Source: Providencia huaxiensis
Lineage (GTDB): Bacteria; Pseudomonadota; Gammaproteobacteria; Enterobacterales; Enterobacteriaceae
Direction: 5' to 3'
NCBI RefSeq assembly: GCF_002843235.3
Contig: NZ_CP031123.2
Span: 2,046,001-2,110,000, forward strand
Length of the DNA: 64,000 bases
Both the position numbers and the translations under genes were made by a program. The notes beneath the pieces were generated by a model. It saw only the letters and a list, made by a program, of their open reading frames with translations. It ran no database searches and was not told the origin of the DNA. Numbering within the stretch: the stretch's first letter is position 1; each line of letters starts with the position of its first letter. Shown here in pieces: positions 1 through 10,153 of the stretch.

Positions 1-2
1 TT

Positions 3-725
3 GTGATGATGCCGCATGCTGAAGCCGTGAATTTAAGCACTATGCCAATTGAAAAAGGCCTTATCCTTGCTGCCGTTCCCGTTATTTTTACTTCTTTTGG
101 TTTCCATGGCAGCGTGCCTAGTTTAGTTAACTATATGAATGGGGATGTGCGCAAGCTACGCATGATTTTCATTACCGGAAGTGCAATTCCTTTAGTCGCT
201 TATATTCTATGGCAAATCGCAACATTAGGTTCTATTCCATCACAGACTTTTATCGGGATCCTAGCTCAGGAATCAGGCCTTAATGGGTTACTCACAGCCA
301 TTCGCGATGTTGTCGCTACGCCTCGAGTCAATATTGCCGTTAGCTTGTTTATGGATTTAGCGTTAGCCACATCCTTCTTAGGCGTTGCATTGGGTTTATT
401 TGATTACCTCGCTGATTTATTCAAACGGAGCAATCATTTTATTGGTCGTGTACAAACCAGCTTGCTGACTTTTGTTCCGCCATTATTGGCCGCCCTATTT
501 TTCAGTAGTTTCGTACAAGCATTAACGTATGCCGCTGTTGCACTCTCGGTCTTAGCGCTGATTATTCCTGCACTACTAACATTCCGTGTTCGCAAATTAG
601 AAACTCAAGGTGGGTATCAAGTTAAAGGCGGTACACCTATTTTAGCCCTCGTGTTGGTATGTGGTATCGCTGTAATTGCTATCCAATTTTCGATTGTTGC
701 CGGTTTTTTACCAAACGTTGGCTAA
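3..725 (+). CDS. tyrP: Tyrosine-specific permease TyrP, C-terminal part (5' end outside window)
   Basis: Inner-membrane proton-coupled tyrosine uptake carrier of the hydroxy/aromatic amino acid permease (HAAAP) family. The reading frame is open through the left window edge, so the 240 residues seen are about the last 60% of a protein that is normally about 400 residues. Recognisable TyrP stretches are [31 protein letters not shown] and the end GFLPNVG, spread over several hydrophobic membrane segments. Mtr and TnaB are the close relatives; the match in the last third favours TyrP. Any TyrR control region would be upstream of the window. Hairpins follow the stop. Confidence 0.85.
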   Translation: MMMPHAEAVNLSTMPIEKGLILAAVPVIFTSFGFHGSVPSLVNYMNGDVRKLRMIFITGSAIPLVAYILWQIATLGSIPSQTFIGILAQESGLNGLLTAIRDVVATPRVNIAVSLFMDLALATSFLGVALGLFDYLADLFKRSNHFIGRVQTSLLTFVPPLLAALFFSSFVQALTYAAVALSVLALIIPALLTFRVRKLETQGGYQVKGGTPILALVLVCGIAVIAIQFSIVAGFLPNVG

Positions 726-754
726 ATATCTGCCATATTAAGTATACGACCAGT

Positions 755-793
755 CCCCAAGCATTGATTTATCAAGATTGGGGGCTTCCCCCC
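755..793 (+). terminator. Possible tyrP 3' hairpins, mutually exclusive
   Basis: CCCCAA (755-760) can pair with TTGGGG (778-783), with an inner TTGAT/ATCAA stem (764-768 with 771-775). The same G run (780-784) can instead pair with the C run at 788-793 across a CTT loop. Neither structure is followed by a good T run, so termination is only inferred from the position after tyrP. Confidence 0.35.
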
Positions 794-952
794 TTGAAAA
801 CTAAATTAATTATCTAAATTTAATCTATTACTCATTACATTTAAAAAACTTCGTTCTGTTATTTCGATACTTGTCAGAAAATAATTCTGAACAGACAACC
901 TAATCATTTTACCGTATCTTCGCCATATTGCGGTCTTCATGAGGTGAATTAG

Positions 953-1894
953 GTGAAGAAAAAACAAGTATCCAACATTCATGATGCGGCTTTTAAAGGC
1001 ATCATGACGAATATCGAAAATGCACGAGATTTTTTTGATATCTATTTGCCTGCACAAATAAAATCATTGTGTGACTTCAATACGTTATCACTTACAAATT
1101 CCTCATTTATTGATGAGCAACTCCGCTCGCGATTATCAGATGTACTATATTCAGTAGAAACAACGCAAGGAAAAGGATACCTTTACCTTTTAGTTGAACA
1201 CCAATCAACGCCCGATAGACTGATGGCATGGCGTCTGATGCATTATGCTTTTTTAGCCATGAATCAGCATATGCAACAAGGAAATAAGAAATTGCCCCTT
1301 GTCGTCCCTATCCTTTTCTACCATGGCGGTCGTTCGCCTTATCCTTATACCCAACTTTGGACTGACTGTTTCCCTTTCCCTGATATCGCTAATAATCTTT
1401 ACACTCAACCATTTCCTTTAGTCGATATAACTATCATAGATGATAATGAATTAGTTAATCATCGAAAGATTGCAGTAATGGAATTAGCAATGAAACATAA
1501 GCACTTACGGGATGAATTTCAACAGGTACTCCCGCTCTTGGCGCAAGCACTCAATAAACACTATAATAGCGATAATGACATCATTACTATTATCAATTAT
1601 CTGTTCATTGCTTTAGATTCTGCTAATTTCGAACATATCATTCAGGCATTGAGCGAAAAAACAGAAAAACATAAGGGAGCTATTATGAATATCGCACTGC
1701 GTTTACAGAACAAAGGCCGCCAAGAAGGCAGAGTAGAAGGTCGCCAAGAAGGCAGAGTGGAAGGTCGCCAAGAAGCCCAAATAACAATGGCACGCCACCT
1801 TCTTAAGAATGGTATTAGTTTGGATATTATCGTTGAATGCACTGGACTAAGCCGCGAAATACTCATGTCTTTAAATAATACTAAACAAGGTTAG
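953..1894 (+). CDS. Rpn family PD-(D/E)XK nuclease (recombination-promoting nuclease / putative transposase family)
   Basis: Full-length 313-residue member of the Rpn (YhgA-like, Transposase_31) family, DNA endonucleases that promote RecA-independent recombination in E. coli and have been reported as anti-phage toxins. The nuclease core covers about residues 5-210; candidate catalytic residues are D63 (RLSDVLYSV) and E82/Q84 (LLVEHQS), followed by the family motif VVPILFYHGG. The C-terminal part has a charged arginine/glutamate/glycine repeat (256-274) and a short helical end (ISLDIIVECTGLSREIL). The start is GTG. It stands alone between tyrP and the convergent yfaZ. Despite the old transposase label it has no terminal repeats and is not an insertion sequence. 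Confidence 0.85.
   Translation: MKKKQVSNIHDAAFKGIMTNIENARDFFDIYLPAQIKSLCDFNTLSLTNSSFIDEQLRSRLSDVLYSVETTQGKGYLYLLVEHQSTPDRLMAWRLMHYAFLAMNQHMQQGNKKLPLVVPILFYHGGRSPYPYTQLWTDCFPFPDIANNLYTQPFPLVDITIIDDNELVNHRKIAVMELAMKHKHLRDEFQQVLPLLAQALNKHYNSDNDIITIINYLFIALDSANFEHIIQALSEKTEKHKGAIMNIALRLQNKGRQEGRVEGRQEGRVEGRQEAQITMARHLLKNGISLDIIVECTGLSREILMSLNNTKQG
1685..1894 (+). CDS. Probable intragenic small Rpn protein (C-terminal product from internal start)
   Basis: In-frame ATG at codon 245 of the Rpn gene, preceded by a strong ribosome binding site AAGGGAG (1673-1679) five bases upstream. Translation from here would give a 69-residue protein made of the repeat region and C-terminal helical segment, without the nuclease core. 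Work on E. coli rpn genes reports that such internal small proteins are made separately and neutralise the toxic full-length nuclease. The internal start is seen directly; its use and antitoxin role here are inferred from that family behaviour. Confidence 0.55.
   Translation: MNIALRLQNKGRQEGRVEGRQEGRVEGRQEAQITMARHLLKNGISLDIIVECTGLSREILMSLNNTKQG
1718..1776 (+). repeat. In-frame 24-bp tandem repeat in the Rpn gene
   Basis: Two 24-bp units (1718-1741 and 1742-1765) differ at one base and are followed by a partial third unit (1766-1776). Each encodes the octapeptide RQEGRVEG. The repeat joins the nuclease core to the C-terminal part and lies inside the proposed small intragenic protein as well. 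A change in unit number would keep the frame. Confidence 0.9.
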
Positions 1895-1997
1895 TTTCTG
1901 GTGGATACCTCTTTGAGTTATTTTCTGTTGGACTAAAGGCATCACAGCCAGCTCCTAGCCATGCAACGACTAGGAACTGTAGATATATCACAACAAC

Positions 1998-2540
1998 TTA
2001 GAAAGATAGCCCTGCACCAACATACCAGCCATCGGCAAGTTTATCGCTACTATTACCATGCGTCCCTTTCATTTCAATCAAGCGATATCCTGCATCAATA
2101 GATAAAGGCTTGAATACCGTATAGCGCGCACCAGCTTTAGCTTCGACATACGATTTGCTGCCAGAAGTCAGTTGTTCTGGAGCACCGTAAGCTTCACCGT
2201 AAATATTCAGTGAAGGCAGTGCCTGCCAATTTAACCCACCACCAACAGCTAATGCAGCACCGCTACTATTATGATCGGGAGATAAATATAACCCCTTACC
2301 ACCAACGAATGCAGAGAAAGGCCCTACAGGTAAGCCAAATGTGGCACCAATACTTCCCGTTTGTCCATCATGGTCACTACGAGCCCAAGAGCCATTAAAT
2401 GCTAACCCTGCATTTTGGTTACCTAACCCCGCAGACAGCTCAGTAAAATGTTCACCTGCTTGTGCACTGACTGAAACTGCATGTGCAGTACCTACGAATA
2501 ATGGTGACATCGCTGCTGCCAATAATAATAATTTGCGCAT
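1998..2540 (-). CDS. yfaZ: YfaZ family outer membrane protein
   Basis: A 180-residue predicted outer membrane beta-barrel. A signal peptide covers residues 1-21 (MRKLLLLAAAMSPLFVGTAHA), with cleavage after the AHA. The mature part alternates glycine and aromatic residues (GLGNQNAGLAFNG, YVEAKAGARYTVF) and ends in phenylalanine (GAGLSF), the usual signal for barrel insertion. The start has a good ribosome binding site (AGAGGAT). Function in the family is unknown; it may be a small porin. In E. coli yfaZ also lies on the menE side of the men cluster, but separated from it by nudI, ais and the arn genes, which are not here. Confidence 0.85.
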   Translation of the reverse strand: MRKLLLLAAAMSPLFVGTAHAVSVSAQAGEHFTELSAGLGNQNAGLAFNGSWARSDHDGQTGSIGATFGLPVGPFSAFVGGKGLYLSPDHNSSGAALAVGGGLNWQALPSLNIYGEAYGAPEQLTSGSKSYVEAKAGARYTVFKPLSIDAGYRLIEMKGTHGNSSDKLADGWYVGAGLSF

Positions 2541-2872
2541 TATTTTATCCTCTTGATATTATTACCTATGAATATTACGCGAATCTCACCTTATTTTCAG
2601 CCATTCTTACCTAGATTTACGCTATAGCCTCGATAAAAGCCCACTTTATTCATTACAAAATTTCACGCATCAAAAAATTTAGTACAAGAAAGTGCGATAA
2701 ATACGCATTTTTCTACTTGTAATCACAGTAATTGGTTATATTAATTAGATAATCAATTCCATAATAACTATACTGAATTACAAGTTTATTGTAGTAGTGT
2801 TTTTTATTTTTTACAAAATATTAACTTATTAGTTAGGTTTGTGTAGTCATTTAATCCAAACAAAGGAGCATT
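2541..2872. other. Divergent yfaZ-katA intergenic region
   Basis: AT-rich 332-bp region that must hold the promoters of both genes. The yfaZ ribosome binding site is at its left end and the katA site (AAAGGAG, 2862-2868) at its right end. I could not assign an OxyR or other operator with any confidence. Confidence 0.5.
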
Positions 2873-2875
2873 GTG

Positions 2876-4315
2876 ATGAAAAAGAAAGGCCTTACTACCG
2901 CCTCAGGCGCCCCGGTCGCCAATAATAATAATGTGATGACAGCAGGTAAACGTGGCCCAATGTTATTACAGGATGTTTGGTTTTTAGAAAAGCTTGCCCA
3001 TTTTGACCGTGAAGTGATCCCTGAAAGACGCATGCATGCAAAAGGTTCTGGTGCTTTCGGTACGTTTACCGTAACCCATGATATTAGCCGCTATACTCGT
3101 GCAAAAATTTTCTCTGAGGTGGGCAAAAAAACAGAAATGTTTGCTCGCTTCTCTACCGTTGCAGGTGAACGTGGTGCTGCCGACGCAGAGCGTGACATTC
3201 GTGGTTTCGCATTAAAATTTTATACTGAAGAAGGTAACTGGGATATGGTGGGTAACAACACCCCTGTATTCTATTTCCGCGACCCATTAAAATTCCCTGA
3301 TTTAAACCACGTAGTGAAGCGTGACCCTCGCTCTAACCTGCGTACAATGGAACATAAATGGGCCTTTTTCTCTCAGTTACCTGAATCTTTACACCAATTA
3401 ACCATTGATGCGAGTGACCGTGGTATTCCACAAAGTTATCGTCATATGCATGGATTTGGTAGCCATACATACAGTTTCATTAACAGTAATAATGAACGTT
3501 TCTGGGTCAAATTCCATTTCCGTTGCCAACAAGGCATTGAGAATTTGTCTGATGAACAAGCTGAGCAATTAGTTGGTAAAGACAGAGAAAGTTCACAGCG
3601 CGATCTGTTTGAATCAATTGAAAAAGGGGATTTCCCACGCTGGAATTTGCAAGTACAAATTATGCCAGAGAAAGAAGCCTCTCAAGTTCCTTATAACCCT
3701 TTTGACTTAACTAAAGTTTGGCCACATAAAGATTATCCATTAATTGATGTCGGTTATTTTGAACTTAATCGTAATCCAGATAACTATTTTGCAGATGTAG
3801 AACAAGCAGCTTTTAGCCCTGCTAACGTCGTTCCGGGTATTGGTTTCTCACCGGATAGAATGTTACAAGGTCGCCTGTTCTCATATGGGGATGCCCATCG
3901 TTATCGCCTTGGTGTCAACCATCATCAAATCCCAGTGAATACCCCACGTTGCCCATTCCATAATTACCACCGCGATGGTGCAATGCGCGTTGACGGTAAT
4001 AGTGGCAACCACGTAACCTATGAGCCAAATGAAGCAGGTCTATTCCAAGAACAGCCTGACTTTAGCGAACCGCCATTATCTATTGAAGGTGCAGCTGACC
4101 ATTGGGATCACCGTGAAGACCAAGACTATTTCAGCCAACCACGTGCATTATATGAGTTATTAGATGATGCAGAACACCAACGTATGTTTAAACGTATTGC
4201 AGGTGAACTCATTGACGCGACAGAAGCCACGCAAGTGCGCCAAATCGAGTTATTTAAACAAGTTCATCCTGAATATGGCGCGGGTGTTGAAAAAGCGTTG
4301 AAAGCACTAAAATAG
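2876..4315 (+). CDS. katA: Catalase, monofunctional heme type (small subunit)
   Basis: Decomposes hydrogen peroxide to water and oxygen in the cytoplasm. At 479 residues it matches small-subunit (clade 3) catalases such as Proteus KatA, without the C-terminal flavodoxin-like domain of KatE. Visible key residues are the catalytic His in [12 protein letters not shown] (about 54), the Asn in the VGNNTPVF motif (about 127) and the proximal heme-ligand Tyr in [14 protein letters not shown] (Y337). Two starts overlap: GTG at 2873 and ATG at 2876. AAAGGAG at 2862-2868 is seven bases before the ATG, so the ATG is chosen. It is monocistronic and convergent with menE. Confidence 0.95.
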   Translation: MKKKGLTTASGAPVANNNNVMTAGKRGPMLLQDVWFLEKLAHFDREVIPERRMHAKGSGAFGTFTVTHDISRYTRAKIFSEVGKKTEMFARFSTVAGERGAADAERDIRGFALKFYTEEGNWDMVGNNTPVFYFRDPLKFPDLNHVVKRDPRSNLRTMEHKWAFFSQLPESLHQLTIDASDRGIPQSYRHMHGFGSHTYSFINSNNERFWVKFHFRCQQGIENLSDEQAEQLVGKDRESSQRDLFESIEKGDFPRWNLQVQIMPEKEASQVPYNPFDLTKVWPHKDYPLIDVGYFELNRNPDNYFADVEQAAFSPANVVPGIGFSPDRMLQGRLFSYGDAHRYRLGVNHHQIPVNTPRCPFHNYHRDGAMRVDGNSGNHVTYEPNEAGLFQEQPDFSEPPLSIEGAADHWDHREDQDYFSQPRALYELLDDAEHQRMFKRIAGELIDATEATQVRQIELFKQVHPEYGAGVEKALKALK

Positions 4316-4327
4316 TGTAATTCATTA

Positions 4328-4356
4328 AGTGGTGGGGGTAACCCCGCCACTATTTT
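4328..4356 (+). terminator. katA: katA terminator
   Basis: A 10-bp stem, AGTGGTGGGG (4328-4337) with CCCCGCCACT (4342-4351) including one G-T pair, and a GTAA loop, followed by ATTTT. It lies between the convergent katA and menE stops and may stop transcription from both sides, though the T run is better on the plus strand. Confidence 0.75.
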
Positions 4357-4359
4357 GTC

Positions 4360-5769
4360 CTATACTTTTATTTTCGCTAACAACCACTTTTTCACTTGTT
4401 GCCTAGAGACTTTTATTCCCCCCGCTTTCAGTTCGGGGTCTAAATAATAAAATGCTATAGGATATTGGTATGGAGCGAGTTTATCTTTTAACCAATCCGC
4501 CAGCTGATTCAAATCCACTGACTTATTTACTTCAACAACCGCGACAGGACGTTGCCCAAACTGCACATCCTCAATGGGTATAATAAAACTTTGGCTTACA
4601 TCAGGGTATGAATTGATTACTGACTCGATATCTTCGGGTTGAACACATTCTCCACCACTGATAAATAAATTGTCTAGACGACCAATAATTTGATATTCAC
4701 CATCAATAAATACCCCTTTATCATTCGTTTTGAACCAGCCATCAATACAATTTAAAGGCTTGATATTCCCATCAAACCAATACCCCAGCGCTTGACTATT
4801 TGATTGGATCTGAATTTCATCATCCAAGATACGAATTTGCTTACCTTTTAAGGGTAAACCCACACCTTTCTTGCCATCTGCGCGTTTAGCACAAACTGTA
4901 GAAGCCATTTCTGTCATGCCATAGCCGCTCCAACAAGCAATACCGTGTTGTTGAGCAAGATCCGTTAACGTTGAAGGAATACTGGCTCCCCCCAATAAAA
5001 CAGCTTTTAGCGTAAGCTCCGCCACCCGTTTATCATTTAATAACCGCCATAACTGGGTCGGTACCAAAGAGGCATGAGTAACTTCATGTAATGCTTGAGC
5101 CAAAGGAAGATTTTTGACCGCAAGTGAGCCACCCTTAAGAAGCCAGCGCCAAACAATACCTTGCCCAGATACATGAAATAACGGCAGCGATAGTAACCAA
5201 CAATCTCCTTGCTGGTAATTCATCAAATTAACAACACCTGCTGCACTATTTAAGTGCGCAGCGACACTGTGAACAGCGGCTTTAGGTAAGCCTGTCGACC
5301 CCGATGTTAAAATCAATGTGGCAGGCTGCTGAATAGCCTCTTGAAAAACAGTCGGAGCAACCTCTTCATCACCAATAAAATGATAATAGAGTTGATAATC
5401 TAAATTACGATAATTTGCTAATGAATTTGATTCATCAGTAAAATCGATGACCGCACTAACATTCAGATGAGGCAATAATTCTGCTAACAACCGTTCAGGG
5501 AGACGGGGGTTTAACGGTAAAACACGAGCACCACACGCAATAAGAGCTAGCTGACTCAGTAATAACTCAACTGAATTTTTCCCACGCAGAACGATACACT
5601 GCCCCTGCTCTACACCTTGCATTGAAAAGTAAGTACTGAGGTCAGTAATTTGTTGGCTGACACTTTCCCAAGTTAGGCGTTCGGAGTCGGTCACTAAGGC
5701 AATTGAGTTAGGATGAAGATTGGCCCAATGCTGCCAAGGCCAATCTTTAAAGTCATCTAGTTCTGCCAT
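4360..5769 (-). CDS. menE: o-Succinylbenzoate-CoA ligase MenE
   Basis: Activates o-succinylbenzoate with ATP and CoA to o-succinylbenzoyl-CoA in menaquinone synthesis. The 469-residue protein has the adenylate-forming enzyme phosphate-binding loop TSGSTGLPK (155-163), the [10 protein letters not shown] motif in the middle, and the small C-terminal domain with [12 protein letters not shown]. It is the last gene of the men cluster, and its start overlaps the end of menC by 13 bases, so the two are probably translationally coupled. Confidence 0.95.
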   Translation of the reverse strand: MAELDDFKDWPWQHWANLHPNSIALVTDSERLTWESVSQQITDLSTYFSMQGVEQGQCIVLRGKNSVELLLSQLALIACGARVLPLNPRLPERLLAELLPHLNVSAVIDFTDESNSLANYRNLDYQLYYHFIGDEEVAPTVFQEAIQQPATLILTSGSTGLPKAAVHSVAAHLNSAAGVVNLMNYQQGDCWLLSLPLFHVSGQGIVWRWLLKGGSLAVKNLPLAQALHEVTHASLVPTQLWRLLNDKRVAELTLKAVLLGGASIPSTLTDLAQQHGIACWSGYGMTEMASTVCAKRADGKKGVGLPLKGKQIRILDDEIQIQSNSQALGYWFDGNIKPLNCIDGWFKTNDKGVFIDGEYQIIGRLDNLFISGGECVQPEDIESVINSYPDVSQSFIIPIEDVQFGQRPVAVVEVNKSVDLNQLADWLKDKLAPYQYPIAFYYLDPELKAGGIKVSRQQVKKWLLAKIKV

Positions 5770-6728
5770 ACAAGCGTTAAATCATCTAACTGCTGAAGCG
5801 GAATATCACATTGTGGCCAAGGCCGTACCAATTGAGATTGAATAAGCGATACAGTGTCTAAACCAGGAATGGTATTTGGGGTTAACCAGTGTGCTATACG
5901 AGCAAGTTGTGTTAAACCAAAGCTACTTTCAATGGATGAGCTGATCACTGCTTGTAACCCTAAGCGATGGGCCTCTTCCGCCAAATAGCGGCAATAAGAC
6001 AAACTGCCTGTCAGGGTCGGTTTAATCACAATCGCAGACACCCCCTCTTGTGCCTCTACCATAAAGCCTTCTTCACGTACACTTTCATCCCAAGCAATGC
6101 TAATGCCAGTTTCTGCTGCAAATTGCAGTGACTCTTCACGGGTTTTACACGGCTCTTCCAAAAAAGCGATTCGGTCACGGTAGTCAGGGTTAACATATTT
6201 TGCAAAACCGTCGGCTTTTGCTCGAGTCCAACTGCGATTTGCATCCAGACGCAATTTCAGTTCTGGAACGGCCTCGAGTAACAAGTTAACCACCATTCCA
6301 TCACGAACAGCTTCATATAAACCGACTTTAACCTTAGCCACTTTCTCACCTTCCATTGCATCAAGGCTTAGGATTAAATCGTCAGGATCACCACTACATA
6401 AAGGCGCTTTGCGGTAGTCCGCTTGTTCAGGAAGCTCCCCTGTTAGCTCCGCGATAGCACAACTACAGCCAAAAGCCACTGAGGGTAATAAACTATTAGA
6501 AATTTTGCCTTCTTTCACCCATTCATTCAGTCGTACAATAGTTTCGGCAGTGGCCTCTTCTAATGTTTCACGGCTGAATTCAGGTAGAGGCGAAATTTCT
6601 CCCCAACCTTCGTTATCCCCATCTTGTAAACAGACCAAAAGCCCATCACGCGTTTTTAACCGCTGATAACGAAGGATAACGCCTGCCTCCATCGGCAGGC
6701 TGAACGAATAAATCTTGGCTTTACGCAT
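5757..6728 (-). CDS. menC: o-Succinylbenzoate synthase MenC
   Basis: Dehydrates SHCHC (2-succinyl-6-hydroxy-2,4-cyclohexadiene-1-carboxylate) to o-succinylbenzoate. It is a 323-residue enolase-superfamily protein with all expected catalytic residues: K132/K134 (KVKVG), D162 (RLDANRSW), E191 (FLEEPC), D214 (AWDES) and K236 (IKPTLTG), each one position later than in the E. coli enzyme. It shares a single base with the end of menB (6728), as expected inside a tight operon. Confidence 0.95.
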   Translation of the reverse strand: MRKAKIYSFSLPMEAGVILRYQRLKTRDGLLVCLQDGDNEGWGEISPLPEFSRETLEEATAETIVRLNEWVKEGKISNSLLPSVAFGCSCAIAELTGELPEQADYRKAPLCSGDPDDLILSLDAMEGEKVAKVKVGLYEAVRDGMVVNLLLEAVPELKLRLDANRSWTRAKADGFAKYVNPDYRDRIAFLEEPCKTREESLQFAAETGISIAWDESVREEGFMVEAQEGVSAIVIKPTLTGSLSYCRYLAEEAHRLGLQAVISSSIESSFGLTQLARIAHWLTPNTIPGLDTVSLIQSQLVRPWPQCDIPLQQLDDLTLVWQN

Positions 6729-7585
6729 TATGGGTTACGCTTATATTTAGAGAAATCAGGCGCACGTTTTTCATTAAAGGCGTTACGGCCTTCTTGCCCT
6801 TCGTCTGTCATATAGAACAACATAGTGGCATTACCAGCCAACTCTTGCAGACCTGCTTGTCCATCACAGTCCGCATTTAACGCTGCTTTTAAGCAACGCA
6901 GTGCCATCGGGCTATTTTCTAGCATTTCACGGCACCAGCGCACCGTTTCTTTTTCAAGATCTGCATATGGAACAACCGTGTTAACCAAGCCCATATCTAA
7001 TGCTTCTTGTGCATTGTATTGACGGCATAAAAACCAGATTTCACGTGCCTTTTTCTGCCCAACAATACGAGCCATATAAGATGCGCCCCAGCCGCCATCA
7101 AATGAACCGACTTTTGGGCCCGTTTGACCAAAAATTGCGTTATCTGCCGCTATCGTAAGGTCACACATCATATGTAACACATGGCCACCACCGATAGAAA
7201 AACCAGCGACCATCGCGACAACAGGTTTTGGACAAGTACGAATTTGGCGTTGGAAATCTAATACGTTTAAGTGGTGCGTGCCGCTTTCATCACGATACCC
7301 GCCGTAGTCACCACGAATTTTTTGGTCACCGCCTGCACAAAATGCTTTTTCACCTTCACCGGTTAGGATAATGGTTCCAATATGGTCATCATAACGTGCG
7401 TCGGAGAGTGCTTGGATCATTTCTTTCACGGTTTGTGGACGAAAAGCATTGCGCACTTCTGGACGGTTAATCGTAATTTTAGCTATCCCTTCAGGAGACT
7501 TATGATAGCGAATATCTTCAAACCCTGTAGAGCAATCTTGCCATTCAATTGGTGCGTATAATTTTTCTTCGCTTGGATAAATCAT
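6728..7585 (-). CDS. menB: 1,4-Dihydroxy-2-naphthoyl-CoA synthase MenB
   Basis: Crotonase-fold enzyme that closes the naphthoquinol ring from o-succinylbenzoyl-CoA. Length 285 residues, as in E. coli. Seen are the oxyanion-hole region [32 protein letters not shown] and the active-site stretch [18 protein letters not shown]. The C-terminal tail ([12 protein letters not shown]) typical of MenB is intact. It starts 12 bases after menH ends. Confidence 0.96.
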   Translation of the reverse strand: MIYPSEEKLYAPIEWQDCSTGFEDIRYHKSPEGIAKITINRPEVRNAFRPQTVKEMIQALSDARYDDHIGTIILTGEGEKAFCAGGDQKIRGDYGGYRDESGTHHLNVLDFQRQIRTCPKPVVAMVAGFSIGGGHVLHMMCDLTIAADNAIFGQTGPKVGSFDGGWGASYMARIVGQKKAREIWFLCRQYNAQEALDMGLVNTVVPYADLEKETVRWCREMLENSPMALRCLKAALNADCDGQAGLQELAGNATMLFYMTDEGQEGRNAFNEKRAPDFSKYKRNP

Positions 7586-7597
7586 TATCAGATTCCT

Positions 7598-8362
7598 TTA
7601 ACCACAGTGTGATAAAAAATGGTGTAGTGCAGTGGCAAAGCCCATAGGGTTTTCCCGATGTGCATTATGCCCTGCATTTTCAATCAGCGTTAACGGCAAA
7701 GCATATTGTTGCGAAACGCTTCGAAACTTTTGGTCTTTTTCGCCACAAAAATAGCGATAAGGACAGGTCAATTTGCGCAATTTATCCGCTAAAAAAGGTT
7801 GCTTTGCTAATGATGTGTTTTCTAGCATAGCAGCAATACTTTGCGGGTTATTTTGTCGACGTAATTGAATTAAACGTTGGCGTTGGATCACCGACAAATC
7901 AGCAAATACAGTTTGTTGATACCAGTCATCTAACACTTCTTCAATCGGCTCTGAACGAAAACGCTGCGCCCAAGCCGCATCATTAGCAGCTCGAGCAATT
8001 CGTTCTTTTTCATTGACTAACCCCACATTCCCACCTTCAATCACTAAACCTAATAGTCCGTTAGGTTGATAGTAGCAAGCAAAATGCATCGCCAGCCGAG
8101 CGCCTAGTGAATAACCAACCAAGTAGTATTCATTAATTTGATGATACTGTAAAAGTGCGCTGAGTTGTTGATCAAAATGTGAAAAACCTAGGCAGGGTTC
8201 TGAATGAGAACCCCCATGACCGGGTAAATCGACAGCTAACGATGGAAAAGCGCATGTTTGCTCAATCACCGGTAGCCAATCATCCGCACTGCCTAACAAA
8301 CCATGTAAGTAGATTATCCAAGGAGCGGATGAAGCAGAATGATGAATCTGTGCGGATAACAT
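7598..8362 (-). CDS. menH: SHCHC synthase MenH
   Basis: Alpha/beta-hydrolase-fold lyase that removes pyruvate from SEPHCHC to give SHCHC. The 254-residue protein has the oxyanion motif YLHGLLGS, the DLPGHGGSH loop, the nucleophile serine S85 in GYSLGAR and the histidine in ENAGHNAHREN. The gene overlaps the end of menD by one base, matching the E. coli order menF-menD-menH-menB-menC-menE. Confidence 0.94.
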   Translation of the reverse strand: MLSAQIHHSASSAPWIIYLHGLLGSADDWLPVIEQTCAFPSLAVDLPGHGGSHSEPCLGFSHFDQQLSALLQYHQINEYYLVGYSLGARLAMHFACYYQPNGLLGLVIEGGNVGLVNEKERIARAANDAAWAQRFRSEPIEEVLDDWYQQTVFADLSVIQRQRLIQLRRQNNPQSIAAMLENTSLAKQPFLADKLRKLTCPYRYFCGEKDQKFRSVSQQYALPLTLIENAGHNAHRENPMGFATALHHFLSHCG

Positions 8363-10035
8363 TACAGTTCCACAACTTCATTCAATAGTTGTTTTAAAGT
8401 ACGCGCACCTTCATCACTTGGCACCTGTAATTCCACCAGCAAGGTGCCCTGTGGACGATGCCAAAATTGTTGTACGGTTTCTTTTAGTGTTCCCCAGTCT
8501 GTCGGAGCACAATATTGTAAGCCAAACATTTTCGCCGCTGGATCGAAACTGACATTTTGCGGCATACAGTAATAATTTTGTCTTGCTTCGTCTGGTGTGG
8601 GTAGCATAGAAAAAATCTGCCCACCATTATTATTCACAACGATAAGCACTGTTGGTGCTGAAGGTTCTCTCAATAGCGCCAAACTATTCAAATCGTAGAG
8701 TGCAGAAATATCCCCAACGATAGCCAATGTTGGCCGTGCGGTTGCCCGCTGAACTCCCGCCATGGTAGAAATCAAACCATCAATACCACTCGCGCCCCGG
8801 TTGCTATACACCGGATAACCCAATGGAAGTTGTGCCAACGCATCCACCAAGCGGACAATTAAGCTATTACCAACAAACAGTTGGCCTCGAAGAGGCAGTA
8901 GTTCAGGTAATTGGTGTGCCACCGCGGCTTCTGAAAACTGGTCATGTAACTGTTGGTGCACGTGATTTTGGGTTTTTTGCGCTAAAGTCAGCAGCGATTC
9001 ACACCACAAACTTCTCGGCTGCGCAGGATGGTTATCTAGCCAACCTTTAATTGAGCAAGTTAGCTTTCTACCCATATGATTGGCTGGGTCTAGTCGCTGA
9101 GGTATTGAGTCGATAATCCAATACTCTTGCGGCTCACAGTTGGCTTGCCATTGTAGAAGCCGCTTTCCCGTTAAGCTTGAACCAAACTGGACCACTAATT
9201 CTGCGTCTTCTAAAATAGACTGGGTTTCTGGATGTTGCAGCCATAAGTCGACACATGGAAAAGGTTGTCCGGTTTGTGACAGCACATCTCCGAGTACTGG
9301 CCATCCGAGCTCTTGAGCCCATTTAGCGACGAACTCCCCTTCACTTGCACTCATTCTACCCGCAATCACAACGCCTTTTTTCTGACGCCAGAAATACCAA
9401 TCAGCAACTAATGCCACCGTATTCGTCAGCGGTTCACTTAACCAAGGATGATTAGAACTCCACCATTCACCCAGCGTTTTTTGCCACTCATATTCCCCAT
9501 CCATATCACCATACAATGGTTCTGCAAATGGGCAGTTAATATGAAATGCGCCATGGTGTAGTTGATTCATGCCATTATCAATCGCGGTTACCAACCACTT
9601 CGCTGAAATATCTTGTGTCGGTCTTGGCAACATTAATGATTGAGCTGGATGGGAAGCAAAGATATGTGCTTGTCGAATAGCTTGATTAGCACCACAATCA
9701 ATTAATTCAGGGGGTCTATCTGCTGTAAGAAAAATAACCTTCTCACCGGTTAAACCCGCTTCAATCAATGAGGGGTAAAGGTTCGCGACTGCCGTACCAG
9801 AGGTCACTATGACCCCAACAGGCTCACGACTGGCCTTTGCTAAACCTAGAGCTAAATGCCCTAAACCACGCTCATCAAAATGGGTATGGCAATGCAATTT
9901 CCCATGGCTAATGGCGGCAAGGGTCAACGGTGTCGAGCGCGAGCCGGGCGCAATACAGATATGTTTCATTCCGTGGCGAGATAGCGCTTCGATAATCACT
10001 TCAGCCCAACGGAGATTAAAAGCAGAATTCGACAT
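8362..10035 (-). CDS. menD: SEPHCHC synthase MenD
   Basis: Thiamine-diphosphate enzyme that adds 2-oxoglutarate-derived succinic semialdehyde to isochorismate, the first committed menaquinone step. At 557 residues it is full length. The N-terminal domain shows [13 protein letters not shown] and [12 protein letters not shown] (with the glutamate that activates the cofactor), and the C-terminal domain shows the cofactor/metal motif [13 protein letters not shown] 118-bp gap separates it from menF, longer than the other junctions of the cluster, so a separate menD promoter is possible. Confidence 0.95.
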   Translation of the reverse strand: MSNSAFNLRWAEVIIEALSRHGMKHICIAPGSRSTPLTLAAISHGKLHCHTHFDERGLGHLALGLAKASREPVGVIVTSGTAVANLYPSLIEAGLTGEKVIFLTADRPPELIDCGANQAIRQAHIFASHPAQSLMLPRPTQDISAKWLVTAIDNGMNQLHHGAFHINCPFAEPLYGDMDGEYEWQKTLGEWWSSNHPWLSEPLTNTVALVADWYFWRQKKGVVIAGRMSASEGEFVAKWAQELGWPVLGDVLSQTGQPFPCVDLWLQHPETQSILEDAELVVQFGSSLTGKRLLQWQANCEPQEYWIIDSIPQRLDPANHMGRKLTCSIKGWLDNHPAQPRSLWCESLLTLAQKTQNHVHQQLHDQFSEAAVAHQLPELLPLRGQLFVGNSLIVRLVDALAQLPLGYPVYSNRGASGIDGLISTMAGVQRATARPTLAIVGDISALYDLNSLALLREPSAPTVLIVVNNNGGQIFSMLPTPDEARQNYYCMPQNVSFDPAAKMFGLQYCAPTDWGTLKETVQQFWHRPQGTLLVELQVPSDEGARTLKQLLNEVVEL

Positions 10036-10153
10036 AATATGCTCAGCAAATTATTAGTTATCAATTAGTTTAGACTGGCTGAAATAAATTTCTTGATCTC
10101 AGAACAATTTTTGGTGAACTAATTGAAATAAAAAGAAAATAACCATTTTTATT

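Noticed and set aside
1642..1866. Minus-strand frame of 74 codons opposite the Rpn repeat
   Set aside because: It is the complement of the coding repeat with no ribosome binding site; a shadow frame.
953..1894. Rpn gene as a transposase of an insertion sequence
   Set aside because: No terminal inverted repeats or target duplications flank it, and the family is a nuclease despite its historical name.
1951..1979. Hairpin TCCTAG/CTAGGA between the Rpn gene and yfaZ as a terminator
   Set aside because: No T run on either side, and the loop is long; left unassigned.
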